A stretch of 64,000 nt of DNA, from NCBI GenBank assembly GCA_008973525.1, contig WACJ01000327.1, positions 248,001 through 312,000 on the forward strand. Reading direction: 5' to 3'. The stretch is from Stenopsyche tienmushanensis (lineage: Eukaryota > Arthropoda > Insecta > Trichoptera > Stenopsychidae). The notes beneath the pieces are model-generated. The model was not told the origin of the DNA, searched no databases, and saw only the letters and a list, made by a program, of their open reading frames with translations. Numbering within the stretch: position 1 is the first letter of the stretch; every line of letters begins with the position of its first letter. Positions 27,701 to 41,558 of the stretch are shown piece by piece. The position numbers and the translations under genes are program-made.

Positions 27701-30700
27701 ACTCATACAGATTATTTATATTTTTCTTTGACACTGTTTCTATATTTCCAAAAATTATAATCTTCTGCATTTTTAATATCCGTACGTTTTTATCAAATGT
27801 CTTTTAAATGATTACACCCAATCTGATTTATTTAATTATTATATCATGTTTTATGTTGGGGTAAACATGATTTGTAACCATGCATCTCGGTTGAATTGTA
27901 AGTGGAATAGCATGCTATGAATTTATATAAATCTAAGAGAGAAAAATCTTCATGTTGAAAGCCGACTGTACGTCTATAAATTAAATAACCCTAGTACGTT
28001 TTAATATTGGATATTTCCCAATTATGCATCACACTATTTATTATGACGATAGTCCCAGAAATACTCAGTCTAACCAATATCAAAGCCGAGCTAGATTCTA
28101 CTTTGAATGAGTCTGCTCCTTCGTTTACAATAGTAAAATATTGGCAGTGTGTATATGAGACCACACAAGCTGCCAAGATGAACGCCACAATGGTCAATCA
28201 CGTCAGAAATGGTGATCAGATATTGGATGACCGCCGACTGAAAATGCACGATCTAACAGACACAATAGGTGTTTCTAAAAATGTCTTCATCCCATATTGA
28301 CTGAAAATTTGGACATGAGAAAGCTATGTGCGATGTTTCACAACAATAAAGCCGAGTTTTTGCGTCAATTCATAACCATGGATGATAAATGCATCCATCA
28401 CTTCAAATCTGATACAAAGAAACAGTCAAAACAATACACTGAAAGGAAAGAATCGACACCCTGTTCGCCAAATTTAATCCCTTTGGATTATTTTCTTTAT
28501 TCAAACTTGAAAATATGACTCGTTGTAAAAATATTAGCCAACATTGAAACGGTGTAGTTGGCGGTTAATGACAATATTGAGGAGCTCGACGGTTCTCACT
28601 ATAAGCAGGGTACCGAAGCTATTGAACATCGTTAAGAAAAGTGCACCGAGCTAAAAGGAGAGTGTTTTCTTTATTAGGCTTCTGGGACTATCCTCATATA
28701 ATACGATAAGCATTATACGGAATTAAAATGACTATTATATGTATTCGATTCTATAAGACGAATGCTATATATAATTTAATATAAAGCAATCGCACAGATA
28801 TATTATTTGAGATAAACTCTTTATATTTATCCACAATGCTGAACATCAACATGTAGTAAATAATTGAGTTACATGACGTAACCATGATTGCAAATCTATT
28901 TACAATAAAACATTCGTATAAATACACAAATTTTTATATCACACATTAAATAATGGCCACTCCATATTTGTACATTGCAAGTATCCGATCACTTTTTTTT
29001 AATTTAAAATGAATACTTATGTACAGTACATTGATTCTAATTTTTTTCCTATTGTATGACGTGGATTTTTTTTTATACGTACTTATCTAAATCCACAAAA
29101 ATCATTAGTAATTTGTAAATATGTTTGTTATATTTGGTACGGAATTTAAATTGTAACTACGTATTCACAATTTTTACCAATTTATGCAATCATTGTCTAA
29201 AGAATAAAATAAAATAATAAAACTCTTCTTATGTCGTATATAATTTTTGCAGTGAATCGACGACCCCAATTGAAGAATATGACGATGAAACGTTTGCAGC
29301 TGATCAGCCGACAATATTTCGATTTTGTTTCGCTGTATGGTATGCCATATTGGCACACACAGATATTGTTTGCTATTTTATGATATTCTTGAATCAGGTA
29401 AATGATCGCATATTAATTTAAATTTTGGATTAAAACAACTAAATATTAAAACATATTTCAACGCTTCAGATTCAATCAGCGACCATTTTATCGTTGCCTC
29501 TGCCTTTAATGGTATTCCTGTGGGGTACGCTCACCATTCCGAGACCGACTAAAACGTTCTGGGTCACGATAATTGCTTATACGGAAGTAAGTGCTCGTTA
29601 TCGTACGTTTTTAAATGCAAATTTATCAAACGATTCAAATAATTCCTCGTGTGTGTGCAGGTCATCGTTCTCATAAAATGTATGTTCCAATATGAGATAT
29701 TGCCGTGGAATCAAAATGTCATACCTCAGAATATGCCATTCAGCGCGCCGCGTATAATTGGAGTCGAAAGAAAGCCAAATTATGCTCTTTATGATCTGAT
29801 TTTGCTTTTGCTCGTATTCTTCCATAGGTATCTGAAAATTTTAATTAATCGTTATACTATATTAAAACAAATCATTACGCTAAATTTAATTTATTTTCCA
29901 GATTTATGCTTATATCATTGGGTTTGTGGAAGTCTACGGCTGGTACGCCTCAACAAGTGGACGAAGGAGTTTATCCGGTTTCTCCAAGTCAATTATCGTT
30001 AATAAAAAGTGGTCAGTGTTTCAATATTGCACATTTATTTTCGAAGAAACGAAAAGAGTAAGAATTTTATTTGTATATTGTGGAAATACTATTTATATAT
30101 ATATATATATAATAACTAATACATTTTATAATTTTTAAGGCAAACTGATGACGATAAAGAACAAGAAGACCCGGAGAGCAAAATTAATAGTCCACCAGAA
30201 GACGAAACCAAAACTCCACTCTCTGACGACAGCCAACAAAACTTCGCTACTCCAAAGGCTAGCGAATCATCGTCTCGAGAAATCGACGATGATGAAGACG
30301 ACGACGAATCGACTCAGACTAAATCCACTGAAAAAAACATGGCCGTTATTTTAATGGAAAAGAAACAATTGTCTACGCTGGAGCTTGAGCCCGACGAACT
30401 AAACTATGAAGATGAAAAATCACTTGAAAATGTCAATCTTGTCCGCGTCTCTTTGGTTATAGACGATCAATATCAAAATTTCCCCCACATCATGAAATTA
30501 TCGTAATCATTTTCTCAATACGTCATTTAAATTTAAGATTTAAATCAATGTTTTTAATATTTGAACCGATTTTTTTAGAACGCTGCGTTATTGCAAACCC
30601 GTAAAAGATTTTTACGTACGCATGGTCGATCCAACATCGCGCGTTAAAGCAGACGTGTACGCTTACATGTTTATGTGCGACTTTTTCAACTTTATGGTTG

Positions 30701-33536
30701 TTATATTCGGATTTTCTGCTTTTGGGGTACGATTTATTTTCATTGAAATATTGTTTTGCCATATATATATATATTATAGTTTTGGTTTCGTTTCTAGACT
30801 CAACAAGGTGATGGAGGCGTGCAAGCCTATTTGGAGGATAATAAAGTGCCTATACCGTTTCTGGTTATGTTGATTCTTCAATTCGGTCTCATCATTATTG
30901 ATCGAGCGCTATTCTTGAGGAAATTTATTCTCGGAAAGATACTATTCCAAATTTGTCTCATAATCGGAGTGCATATCTGGATGTTCTTTATATTGCCGGC
31001 GGTCACGGAGAGGTTCTTAATATTCGACTGTTTAATTTGTTTAATGAGATTTCCAAACGATGATGAATAATAAATATGATGCTGTTTTAGGAGCTTCAAT
31101 GCACTTTTACCGCCTCCGTTATGGTACATGGTCAAATGCATTTATTTATTACTCTCTGCATATCAGATACGATGCGGTTATCCGACTCGAATTCTCGGAA
31201 ATTTCTTATGCAAAGGCTACAATTATGTAAACATGTTCTTGTTTAAAGGGTAATCCGCTATTATTTTGACTTATATATGAGTATGCATTTGAGCCCGAAT
31301 TTGATGTATTGTACTATAATATGTTTTAGATTTATGGCAATCCCGTTCTTGTTTGAATTGAGAGCGTTGATGGATTGGATTTGGACAGATACATCGATGA
31401 CGTTAGGAGATTGGCTGAAAATGGAAGACATTTTTGCAAACGTCTTCCAATTGAAAGTAAATATGTTGATTTTTATATTTACACCACTTTCCAATCAATT
31501 TAATCATAATCGAAGTTTCAATCTCATTTTAAAATTGTATTCATTAATACATCTTGAGCAGGATGGGTAGTTCTAATTGCGTACTCGGCTTGTGGTATTC
31601 AGTGTTTTTTTTTTGTATATATAAATAAAACATTATCATAAATGTTCTATAATTCATAACATATCTATAAAAAATAAAGTGTTTAAATTCAAATAAATAT
31701 GCAGAATTAAGGAGAATAAGGTGATAAGTAATAATTTGAAATACAATCACATTTCGATGATTTTAAACGCTTGGATTTGCTAAATCGCTTAAGATTATTA
31801 TCCCCATTTAATTGTTATTTCATTTTTTAATGTACATTACAGTGTTCAAGACACGTGGAAAGTGAATACCCTCAACCAAGAGGAGAGAAAAAGAAGCCTA
31901 TCGTGAAATATATGATGGGCGGTTCATTTTTAGCATTTATTATTGCAATCATTTGGTTCCCACTTGTTTTGTTCGCGTTTGGCAATACAGTTGGCGAACC
32001 AAATCCGCCGTATGACGTTACAGTAAATATACGACTGGGTCCATATCTACCAATTTATACAATGTCAGCGCAATCAAACAACATTAAAATGTAATATTTT
32101 TTTATCATATCCGTCGACTATAAGATACGTAATGTGTGTAACTAAAATGATTATATATATTTATTTTAGATTCAAACCGTATCAATGGGATATTCTATCA
32201 AGTTTGTATAAAAAAGATCGAACCGCACAAACACTCTTATCGAATTATATATATGATGATATGGCTGCTGTGGTTTTAAATGGAAATTCTACAAATACGT
32301 GGTCAATATCACCCCCGGATATTGTTAGACTTCGTGATGATGCTGCTTCAAGTATTATAAAATTTTCATTCATATGGTTTTTCCTTATTTTCATTTTCTA
32401 TATACATTTAATATTTAATAAAACCTGCCTTCAAATTTTCAGATAATACGATAAACGTTAAGTTAACTTACGTTATATCACACAAGACAAACAGCAAGGA
32501 AAATCCTCCCATTATCGAAGAAGAAATCGAAGTGGATTTTAAGGCCACTATAAACAGCCAAAGAAATCCGCAGAGAGATCTATTAATTGAAATGCTGGAA
32601 GGCAAAAATGTTTCACAATGGTTATCTATTGTTTCAATAATATATTTCATAATATCATTCATAAACAAACGTATGATGGATTTAATTTAAATCTTTATTC
32701 TCAGGATTGAACTGCCGACGTTGTTCCCGAAATTCGTTAAAGTCTTCAATAAGGGAACTGCCAAAGCTGTCCATCAACTCATGGCTGAAATTGATTGTGA
32801 GCGTCTTTAATCATTTATAAATTTAATAAAAATTACAATCACAACAGAATTTACAACGTGGTTTTTTTAAATTTATCAGCACCGGACGATATGAAATACC
32901 GAAACGTATCAATAAAATTAACGCACGGCGGACCGGGAACGAGCGGTATTATGTGGTGGGAAGTCAAGGAGCGTTGTGACGATTCCAATTATGTGGATTT
33001 TTTGAAGACCATTCCTTATGCGGACTGTGATGAGCTTTTAATGTATACTTTTAATGACAAACTATTTCCGGCCACACTCAATTTTATCTCCGGGAGCGGG
33101 TAACGACAATAAATTATTTCACTGTTTAAAAATGTAAATACGCTAATGTATAAAAATAAAACTCTGTTTTATTTTTTAGGATCATCGGTTTATATACGAC
33201 GTTTGTATTTGTCGCTTCTCGATTTTTGCGTGGATTCTTCTCGGATATATGCTTTAAGATTATGTTTGAAGATCTACCTAACGTTGATAGAGTTTTACAA
33301 CTGTGTCTTGATATTTATTTGGTAAATTGATTGGACTATTGTAAAAATATTACGGTATTAAAAATGAAGAAAATTTATCATTTATGCAATTTTAGGTTCG
33401 AGAATCGGGCGAACTCGCATTGGAAGAAGATCTGTTTGCCAAATTAGTGTTCCTCTATAGATCGCCTGAAACTATGATAAAATGGACAAGACCAAAAGAA
33501 GAAGACGTCGATGAAGAAGATCAGCAAGATCGATGA
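4511..33536 (+). CDS. Piezo: Piezo mechanosensitive cation channel (5' exon missing)
   Basis: Piezo proteins are very large homotrimeric plasma-membrane channels that open on membrane tension and pass cations including calcium. I find 48 exons whose phases all agree and which join into 8,181 in-frame bases plus two leading bases. That gives 2,726 residues and a TGA at 33534-33536; the family is usually about 2,500-2,900. The first visible residues ([14 protein letters not shown]) align with the Piezo N terminus just after its initial helix, so only about 25-30 residues and the start codon are missing. Many hydrophobic helices, the coiled coil after the beam-type region, the IRSGDYYMF motif, the family signature PF-x2-E-x6-W ([12 protein letters not shown], exon 31330-31456), the cap domain and the C-terminal intracellular tail are all present. 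No frameshifts or internal stops are needed. Drosophila has a single Piezo plus a Piezo-like gene; this one looks like true Piezo. Confidence 0.96.
9734..10198. other. Piezo intron with TA microsatellite
   Basis: This 465 bp intron contains an ATAT run near 9966-9984 and a few TAGTTT/AACTAG-like short repeats. I see no other feature in it. Confidence 0.6.
10199..14114 (+). CDS. Piezo: Piezo exons 14-24 seen: middle blade, beam and coiled coil
   Basis: Exons: 10199-10301, 11501-11734, 11818-11994, 12076-12269, 12336-12468, 12535-12762, 12843-13081, 13181-13366, 13439-13637, 13721-13866, 13951-14114. The first is a Ser-rich loop ([15 protein letters not shown]). The next ones hold several four-helix units. 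Exon 13951-14114 is a charged amphipathic helix ([20 protein letters not shown]) matching the long cytoplasmic beam/coiled region that follows the middle blade units in Piezo. It ends in phase 1, ready to join either the proline-rich exon at 14740 or directly the exon at 19856. Confidence 0.92.
10326..10760 (+). repeat. Probable LINE 3' tail, copy 1
   Basis: This intronic stretch has several open but meaningless frames and ends in a GATGATGATGATGAT run at about 10744. The segment 10640-10745 closely matches 25258-25378, including GATACAGAC, GGATGTAACCCC, TGTGAATGG, CAGTGGACTGTT and GTGGCTGCACTATGA. A conserved end followed by a simple trinucleotide run is typical of the 3' end of a non-LTR retrotransposon or a SINE that uses the same tail. 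No protein domain is visible. Confidence 0.6.
10920..11235 (+). mobile_element. Mariner transposase relic, copy B
   Basis: Broken frames read as the middle of the same mariner family as copy A. They show a [18 protein letters not shown] segment, then [37 protein letters not shown]. The relic is truncated at both ends and lies in the Piezo intron 10302-11500. Both ends of the transposase and the catalytic aspartates are missing. Confidence 0.85.
14115..14739. other. Piezo intron, nothing recognised
   Basis: AT-rich intron of 625 bp. Open frames here lack Piezo-like or transposon-like features. Confidence 0.5.
14740..15213 (+). CDS. Piezo: Piezo proline/serine-rich exon, possible cassette
   Basis: This 474-base exon is phase 1 at both ends, so it can be included or skipped without changing frame. 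It encodes 158 residues of disordered sequence: two GYHTP motifs ([20 protein letters not shown]), many SP and TP dipeptides, [22 protein letters not shown], and [12 protein letters not shown]. It would lie in the large cytoplasmic loop before the conserved IRSGDYYMF motif. A second strong donor inside it, GTAAGC at 14793, would give a 53-base version ending in phase 0. Being open for 474 bases at high local GC within an AT-rich intron supports real coding. That it belongs to Piezo is inferred from phase and position; I do not recognise the sequence itself from other Piezos. Confidence 0.72.
15325..15446. mobile_element. piggyBac-type MITE of 122 bp with TTAA ends
   Basis: The element is bounded by TTAA at 15325-15328 and 15443-15446, the piggyBac target site. 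The left end is TTAACCCTTTGGGTTCCGAC and the right end, read on the other strand, TTAACCCTTACAACTCCAAT. Inside are further palindromic blocks around ACTACATGTGGCC and GGCCACACGTAGT. It has no coding capacity. A TTAACCCTTTG-type terminus also occurs at 43406 beside a piggyBac-like coding fragment, so the two may belong to one family. Confidence 0.8.
16303..17269 (-). mobile_element. Mariner element E with terminal inverted repeats
   Basis: The ends are inverted repeats of about 26 bp: ATTGTCCAGTTAGGAATGTC at 16303 and, in reverse, ATTGTCCAGTCAGAAATGTC at 17269. On the minus strand it encodes pieces of a Tc1/mariner transposase. They include [24 protein letters not shown] (the first catalytic Asp region) and, in a shifted frame near 16590-16640, YDNAQPH (the second Asp region). 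At about 967 bp it is shorter than a full mariner (about 1.3 kb) and interrupted by stops, so it is inactive. It lies in the Piezo intron 15214-17824. A related deleted copy is at 45636-45969. Confidence 0.88.
17825..17887 (+). CDS. Piezo: Piezo small 63-bp exon, possible cassette
   Basis: Between a TTTTAG acceptor and a GTAATA donor lie exactly 21 codons, phase 1 at both ends. The frame reads [20 protein letters not shown], a basic, polar, disordered peptide. It joins 14740-15213 (or 14114) to 19856 without a frame change. Evidence is only splice sites and phase; a short exon like this could be a chance match. Confidence 0.5.
18542..19065 (-). mobile_element. Mariner element G, internally deleted
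   Basis: The flanking TA dinucleotides (18540-18541 and 19066-19067) and inverted ends (CGAGGGTCATCCAGAAAGTA and, reversed, CGAGTCATTCGGAAAGTA) are typical of mariner. The minus strand encodes a short transposase segment, [20 protein letters not shown] then DFMPL, matching the GKVMxTVFWDxxGxxLVDFLP block around the middle catalytic region. Only 524 bp remain. It sits in the Piezo intron 17888-19855. Confidence 0.85.
19856..19980 (+). CDS. Piezo: Piezo exon with conserved IRSGDYYMF motif
   Basis: Phase 1 in, phase 0 out. It encodes [20 protein letters not shown] and then an acidic stretch ending KLTLGQ. The (I/V)RSGDYYMF string is a conserved landmark in the cytoplasmic loop of animal Piezo proteins, which confirms this exon independently of phase. 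Confidence 0.92.
19981..21839. other. Piezo intron, nothing recognised
   Basis: About 1.9 kb of AT-rich sequence. The only notable local pattern is repeated GACTC/GAGTCTT-type words at 21035-21140. No transposase or RNA gene was seen. Confidence 0.5.
21840..21974 (+). CDS. Piezo: Piezo 135-bp exon with basic Ser-rich peptide, possible cassette
   Basis: An acceptor (ACCTTAG) and a strong donor (GTGAGT) enclose 45 codons, phase 0 at both ends. The frame reads [20 protein letters not shown] followed by [15 protein letters not shown] and TEPD. It lies between LTLGQ (19980) and KVPSD (25097), both at phase 0, so inclusion is optional. The RRGS and RRSRLS strings look like basophilic kinase sites. 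Local GC is above the intron average. Assignment to Piezo is by position and phase. Confidence 0.68.
22420..22750 (-). mobile_element. Family H transposon relic, copy 1
   Basis: The right end (about 22716-22750, AATTTCGAGCATCCCTATTA) matches the right end of the element at 55432. The left part (22440-22600), on the minus strand, matches the transposase tail also present at 2780-2935 and 53570-53720. That tail has a VYxYK, then [14 protein letters not shown] pattern, in broken frames. The middle is deleted. It lies in the Piezo intron 21975-25096. Confidence 0.65.
23643..24190 (+). mobile_element. pogo/Tigger-type element, 548 bp
   Basis: It is flanked by TA on both sides (23641-23642 and 24191-24192). 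Ends: CAGTAGACGGGCGGTAATCC on the left and, reversed, CAGTAGACCCACGGTAATCC on the right. CAGT-starting ends with a TA target are typical of pogo/Tigger elements. Inside, near 23755-23815, a frame reads [20 protein letters not shown]. This matches the helix-turn-helix (CENP-B N-terminal) DNA-binding part of Tigger transposases. An upstream [10 protein letters not shown] lies one base out of frame with it. The catalytic domain is lost. Confidence 0.85.
25097..25214 (+). CDS. Piezo: Piezo exon, acidic loop
   Basis: Phase 0 in, phase 1 out. It encodes [20 protein letters not shown] and then [19 protein letters not shown], a charged cytoplasmic loop. It is followed directly by the [20 protein letters not shown] exon, which returns to membrane helices. 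Confidence 0.85.
25258..25378 (+). repeat. Probable LINE/SINE 3' tail, copy 2
   Basis: It matches 10640-10745 with a few substitutions and small gaps, lies in the short Piezo intron 25215-25466, and contains no coding sequence. Confidence 0.65.
25467..30502 (+). CDS. Piezo: Piezo exons 30-37 seen: proximal blade and clasp/latch region
   Basis: Exons: 25467-25624, 25700-25791, 26269-26349, 29253-29397, 29470-29586, 29661-29827, 29902-30057, 30140-30502. They encode an amphipathic segment ([20 protein letters not shown]), acidic loops, the last four-helix units, and a 121-residue very acidic loop (30140-30502) with [12 protein letters not shown] and EEKKQLS-like charge clusters. The loop ends [17 protein letters not shown]. 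All junctions are phase-consistent. Confidence 0.9.
25792..26268. other. Piezo intron, nothing recognised
   Basis: AT-rich, 477 bp. An open frame at 26016-26243 has a hydrophobic, low-complexity translation and no splice support. Confidence 0.5.
26350..29252. other. Large Piezo intron of 2.9 kb
   Basis: It contains a patch of higher GC at about 26800-27000 that I cannot classify. It also contains the mariner relic at 28040-28695, listed separately. The rest is AT-rich without recognisable content. Confidence 0.55.
28040..28695 (+). mobile_element. Mariner transposase relic, copy C, with inverted ends
   Basis: Both ends survive: GATAGTCCCAGAA near 28047 and, reversed, GATAGTCCCAGAAGCC at about 28690. 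Inside, broken frames read [53 protein letters not shown] (first catalytic region), then [14 protein letters not shown] (degraded PDLAPSDYFLF block) and a C-terminal tail. The N terminus and the middle are deleted. The family resembles the cecropia-type mariners. It lies in the Piezo intron. Confidence 0.88.
30579..33536 (+). CDS. Piezo: Piezo exons 38-48 seen: anchor, pore, cap and C-terminal tail
   Basis: Exons: 30579-30726, 30798-31012, 31091-31249, 31330-31456, 31843-32090, 32170-32351, 32443-32620, 32705-32796, 32880-33099, 33180-33321, 33396-33536. They hold the signature [12 protein letters not shown] (PF-x2-E-x6-W), the outer helix ([20 protein letters not shown]), the extracellular cap (from [10 protein letters not shown] to [12 protein letters not shown]), the inner helix ([20 protein letters not shown]) and the conserved tail ([20 protein letters not shown], then MIKWTRPK). 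The donor after 32620 (TG|GTTATC) was chosen because it alone keeps frame into [10 protein letters not shown]. The C terminus ends in an acidic [12 protein letters not shown]. Confidence 0.95.
31457..31842. other. Piezo intron, nothing recognised
   Basis: AT-rich intron of 386 bp between the pore-proximal exons. Nothing else was seen. Confidence 0.5.
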
Positions 33537-33960
33537 ATCTTGTTTGTGTCGCGTTAAATTGAAAAACTATCAACCTTCCCAAAGAGTAATTTAATATTAA
33601 ATTATACTTTATGATGTGTGCCGCATTAATATACAAAAGTGCAGACGTCGTGCAATGTCAGTGTTTGAGTTTTTTTTCGCAAGAACGTTTGTTCAAATAA
33701 TAATGCATTTATATTTATGAACTTATAAAGTTACAAACTATACGATGCTCACATTTCATGAATCGCTCTCTAATTTAATCGCCGCTTTTTTGTTAACTTT
33801 TTTAATGATGTTTAAATTAATTTATATTTAATATAATAAATATTGAATCTTCATACAAAAATGTTTTTGTAATACATACTACTAAATAAAATTTGTAAAG
33901 CAATAATTCACGTCATTTTTATTGCTGCACAATATATTTCTACAAAATAAAAAATGAAAA
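33537..33960 (+). other. Piezo: Piezo 3' untranslated region with poly(A) signals
   Basis: AT-rich sequence follows the TGA. AATAAA hexamers occur at about 33836, 33885 and 33945. Any of these could direct cleavage; the sequence alone does not tell which is used. Confidence 0.55.
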
Positions 33961-34335
33961 TAAATCTGCTTCATCTTTATTATTGAACCTGTCCATCCTT
34001 TTAATTTTATTAACACATCGAGACACGTAGTACTTGATGCGAAAGACGGAATAAATAATAATATGTAGCATGTAATGTATATTTACAGGCATTTTTTATC
34101 ATTTCACATTTAAATCCTTATAATCGTACTATAAATTTATTTTCTAGTACTACGTCTACTGCATATCCTTTCTTATCACATTCTATATATCATGTATTTA
34201 AAAGGGACGAGGATGTCCCTTGAAATATGCGGTACGTTGACTTCTATTGACTTAAGATTATTAGCTGGAATTTTCACTTGAAAATCAAAAAATAACAAGG
34301 ATCATTATTTTAAAAAACATTTCACTTCGTAGAGG

Positions 34336-35430
34336 AACGACAAAGCAGCTGGTCCAGACGGCATTCAAAGCGATATCCTAAAACTATTAATAGAAGATAC
34401 AGCTATCTCCGTGTTAGTTGACTTGTGTGTTGACAACGTGTATAGAACTGCAACTATATCAGATTTTATTACAATACCGAAAAAATCATAAGCTAAAACC
34501 TGCAGTCATGTCTTCAAACTTCCTAAAAATCATTTATGCAAGAATACACAATAAATGTGAAGAAAGAATGAGCAACACTTAATTTAACTTTAGACATATG
34601 AATAATAGCGAATCTTTACTGGAATCAATCTGCCGACGTAAGAGTTGATGGTGAAACATCAGAAAGCATTCATGTTTTAAGAGGCGTTCGACAGGGTCGT
34701 GTACTCTTTCCGATGTTATTTAATCTCGGAACACACAGTACATCAATGGGGCTGAAATTAAACACTAAGAAAACAAAGTGGCTAGCTTTCAGCAAAACCC
34801 GAATTCGAGTCCCGGAATGATCCAAATAAAAGACGATATCATGGAGAGAGTGCAGAACTACAAATACTTTGAATGGTACTTAAATGAAAACACAACAGAA
34901 ATTCGCTACAGAATAGAGAACGCGAGGGCAGCCTTCATAAAAATGAAAAAAATACTATGCCCAAAAGAACTTTCCAAAACACTACGATTGAGATTGCCAC
35001 GCTGCTGTGTTCAGCATTATTCTGTATGAAATGGAAGCCTGGACGCTATACAATGCGTAAGCGTCTCAAAGTCTTTGAGATGTGGACCTACAGAAGAATG
35101 TTAAAAATCTCCTGGATGGAACAGAAAACAAATGTAGAAGTGTTAGCGCAACTAAACCAACACAAACCGGAAGTACTTACTATAATCAAAAAAGGAAAGT
35201 TAAGAGTACTTTGGGCATGTTATGCGCAATAAGAAATATGCATTTCTACAATTAATACTCCGAGGGAAGATCGAGGGTCGTCGCAGCCATGGAGCCAGGA
35301 TGACATTGTGGCTGAAAAACTTGCGGCATTGGTACGGATTCAGCACTAGAGCGCTTTTTCGCACTGCCGCAAACAAGATAAAGCTTCAACTGCTGGTTGC
35401 CGATGCATTTGGAGTGCAAGGCACATAAAG
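34336..35430 (+). mobile_element. LINE (RTE-like) reverse-transcriptase relic
   Basis: Broken frames run from NDKAAGPDGIQSDILKLL (an early RT motif, 34336-34395) through a RGVRQG-like remnant near 34690. They continue to a C-terminal part with KTLRLRLPRCCVQHYSV-like sequence and WTYRRMLKISWMEQKTNVEV at about 35082-35140. The WTYRRML.ISW string is typical of the RT C terminus of insect endonuclease-reverse-transcriptase LINEs. It ends near 35430 in an AAAGAAAAAGAAGAAG tail, consistent with the 3' end. Many stops make it inactive. Confidence 0.85.
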
Positions 35431-35744
35431 AAAAAGAAGAAGAGTTATTTCAATATAATAATTCAATAATAAACATTTCTTTTTTTATCTATGCAGCTAT
35501 TTCTATAAATTATTATCGTAAATATACCGTTATCTTGCCTGTTCTTATTTCTGAAAACAGTTTTTAATAAAGCTTATAATATTAAATTTATTAAAGTATA
35601 CCCAAGCATGAAGGATGTGTTCCAAAGACTACCGTGCAAAAATAGAGATGTCCATATAAAAATGGCACATAAGTTCTATTGCTTAAATCAACTCAATATA
35701 TGAAGTTCTTAACCTGTTGAGGAGCGAGCAAATTTAAAATCGAT

Positions 35745-35830
35745 GAAGTCGTTGATGTCATAATCGCTTTACGCCGATTACTTTCTGTCAGCTCCTAATC
35801 AGCGTAAGACAATCTTCAATTGTAAATGAA
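35745..35830 (+). repeat. Short repeat related to 2905-2935
   Basis: The string GATTACTTTCTGTCAGCTCCTA recurs at 2914 with one difference, next to the family H tail and the fold-back element. It probably marks a fragment of the same kind of element. No coding sequence is present. Confidence 0.4.
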
Positions 35831-35975
35831 CACTTAATAGTGAATACAAGACCACGTCATTTCTTTACATAAACAATGCACAAAAAATCGATTCATTTGC
35901 TCCTCCTTTAGAAGGAAATGATAATTGGACAAAGACTCATTCAACACGCAGAGAAGAACGGCAAGCAGGCAAACA

Positions 35976-36225
35976 GTTAAATAAATAAACACTCTCGATA
36001 ACACACAATATTCGGTCGTTTCTTTGCGTAAACAAATAACACACTTGAAATCGAAATCATTATCGATAAATTTGGGCTTAACGATCTATACAATCATGCG
36101 ATGCATGTGAGGAAGCTATCCGTCTCAGTCTCCCGAACTGCGCTAAGTTCTCTCTTTCTCTGTCTGTCTCCGAGCTTCAATGTGCAAGAGTGCTCTTTTT
36201 GGGACATGAGAATTCGGACGTACAT
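35976..36225 (+). repeat. Unclassified interspersed repeat, copy 2
   Basis: This is the partner of 673-925, in the same orientation and with the same order of shared blocks (see that entry). It lies between the LINE relic and the hAT relic in the Piezo-RPB2 gap. Confidence 0.7.
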
Positions 36226-36719
36226 GTATGTCGATGCTCCTCAACAGCTTAAACTCAAACATGTGTACATTTTTTTGATCATGTTATTTCAAAACCATTA
36301 CAAAAAGAGGATCGGGTGTATTAAGCATTTTCAGACACAATGTGGTTCCTAAAGACCCCTGGGGTGTGATCTTGTTGGGACGACACCGAAGTTTTCTGGC
36401 ACACTTAAAACAAGCGCACGGCTCTCTAGATTATAACGCATGCCGGATAATCACTAGTCAAATATAATCAAAACTGGAAGAATAAAAAATTTAAAAAATT
36501 GAGAGCATTCTCTTCTCAATTTTCAAACCATAAAAAATTGCAGACACGAAATGAATATTGGCTTGCTTGTTGTTTCAACACTCAACGTCACTTCATTCTG
36601 ATGTCAGCCAAAGATTCGGAGACATTCTTCACTTGGTTATCCCCAATCCATAGTAATACAGGAGCAATTTACCAAATCATCTACAAATAAGGAGCTAAAA
36701 TCAATGTTTGAAACAAATT

Positions 36720-36850
36720 CTGATTACAAGAACAGATACCAATTTTATATCCTGCATTATGGACCGCTGTACAAAAGCTATTGCTTTTCCATCTTCTATT
36801 CAATAGAGCGTGGATTTAGTGCAGTTATGAACCTTATTTAATAAACAATA
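36720..36850 (+). mobile_element. hAT transposase C-terminal relic
   Basis: Around 36745-36840 one frame reads ALWTAVQKLLLLF and another IERGFSAVMNL. Together, with a one-base shift, they resemble the C-terminal dimerisation block of hAT transposases (YPxLWxxxxKxLxxFPSSYxVERGFSxVxNLL). Upstream, 36499-36690 may be more of the same but is not recognisable. Confidence 0.6.
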
Positions 36851-37561
36851 ACGCTTTCGCTGCTGCGTTTTTTATATATGAACGCATGTTTATTGCTGGT
36901 CTTCCTATATCCCAATTGATCGCGTTAATGCGCAAGGAAGATGCCATAGATATGTAAGAATACGCTAGACGCGTTATTAGCATCGAATCACCATTTTCCA
37001 TTCAGTTATTTCAATTGGGGGCCAGGTTTTTGCTATAAGAAGGCGTCCATACGCATTTACAAATTTGAGAACCATTAATCTACAAAGTACATATAGGAAT
37101 ACAACTAAATTCAGCATTATACAAATTCTACTTGTGAACTGAACTCATACAACTGAATTTCACAGAATAAATACAATAAATACATAATCAAAATGTATGC
37201 ATTGCTAATGCTGAATTTATCGATTTAATATTAACACATTTAGTACGGGAAGTATATTTTTATGAATAAAACCATGTTTTTTTTCACAATTTTTTCTATT
37301 CTAATGAGGATTTGTTGAAACTATTTTTTTTTTAATTTAACACATTCTAAATACGCAGAGCGACCCAAAACTATATTTAAAAACTAGGGACAAATATGTG
37401 CTAAGTCCTTATACTGCAAGATTATTTTAAAAGCTAAAAAATGGCCAATTGCAATAAAACCAATATATGAAAATATATAAATTTTATTTTTCAGTTTTTA
37501 AGACATTTTCAAAAATCTGTCAGTAAAACAAATCAATTAACTTAACTAATAAAATCGTATT
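36851..37561. other. Intergenic, probable RPB2 3' region
   Basis: AT-rich, 0.7 kb. It contains TTTATT (AATAAA on the minus strand) motifs that could serve the RPB2 transcript. Nothing else was seen. Confidence 0.45.
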
Positions 37562-41558
<3,997 letters not shown>

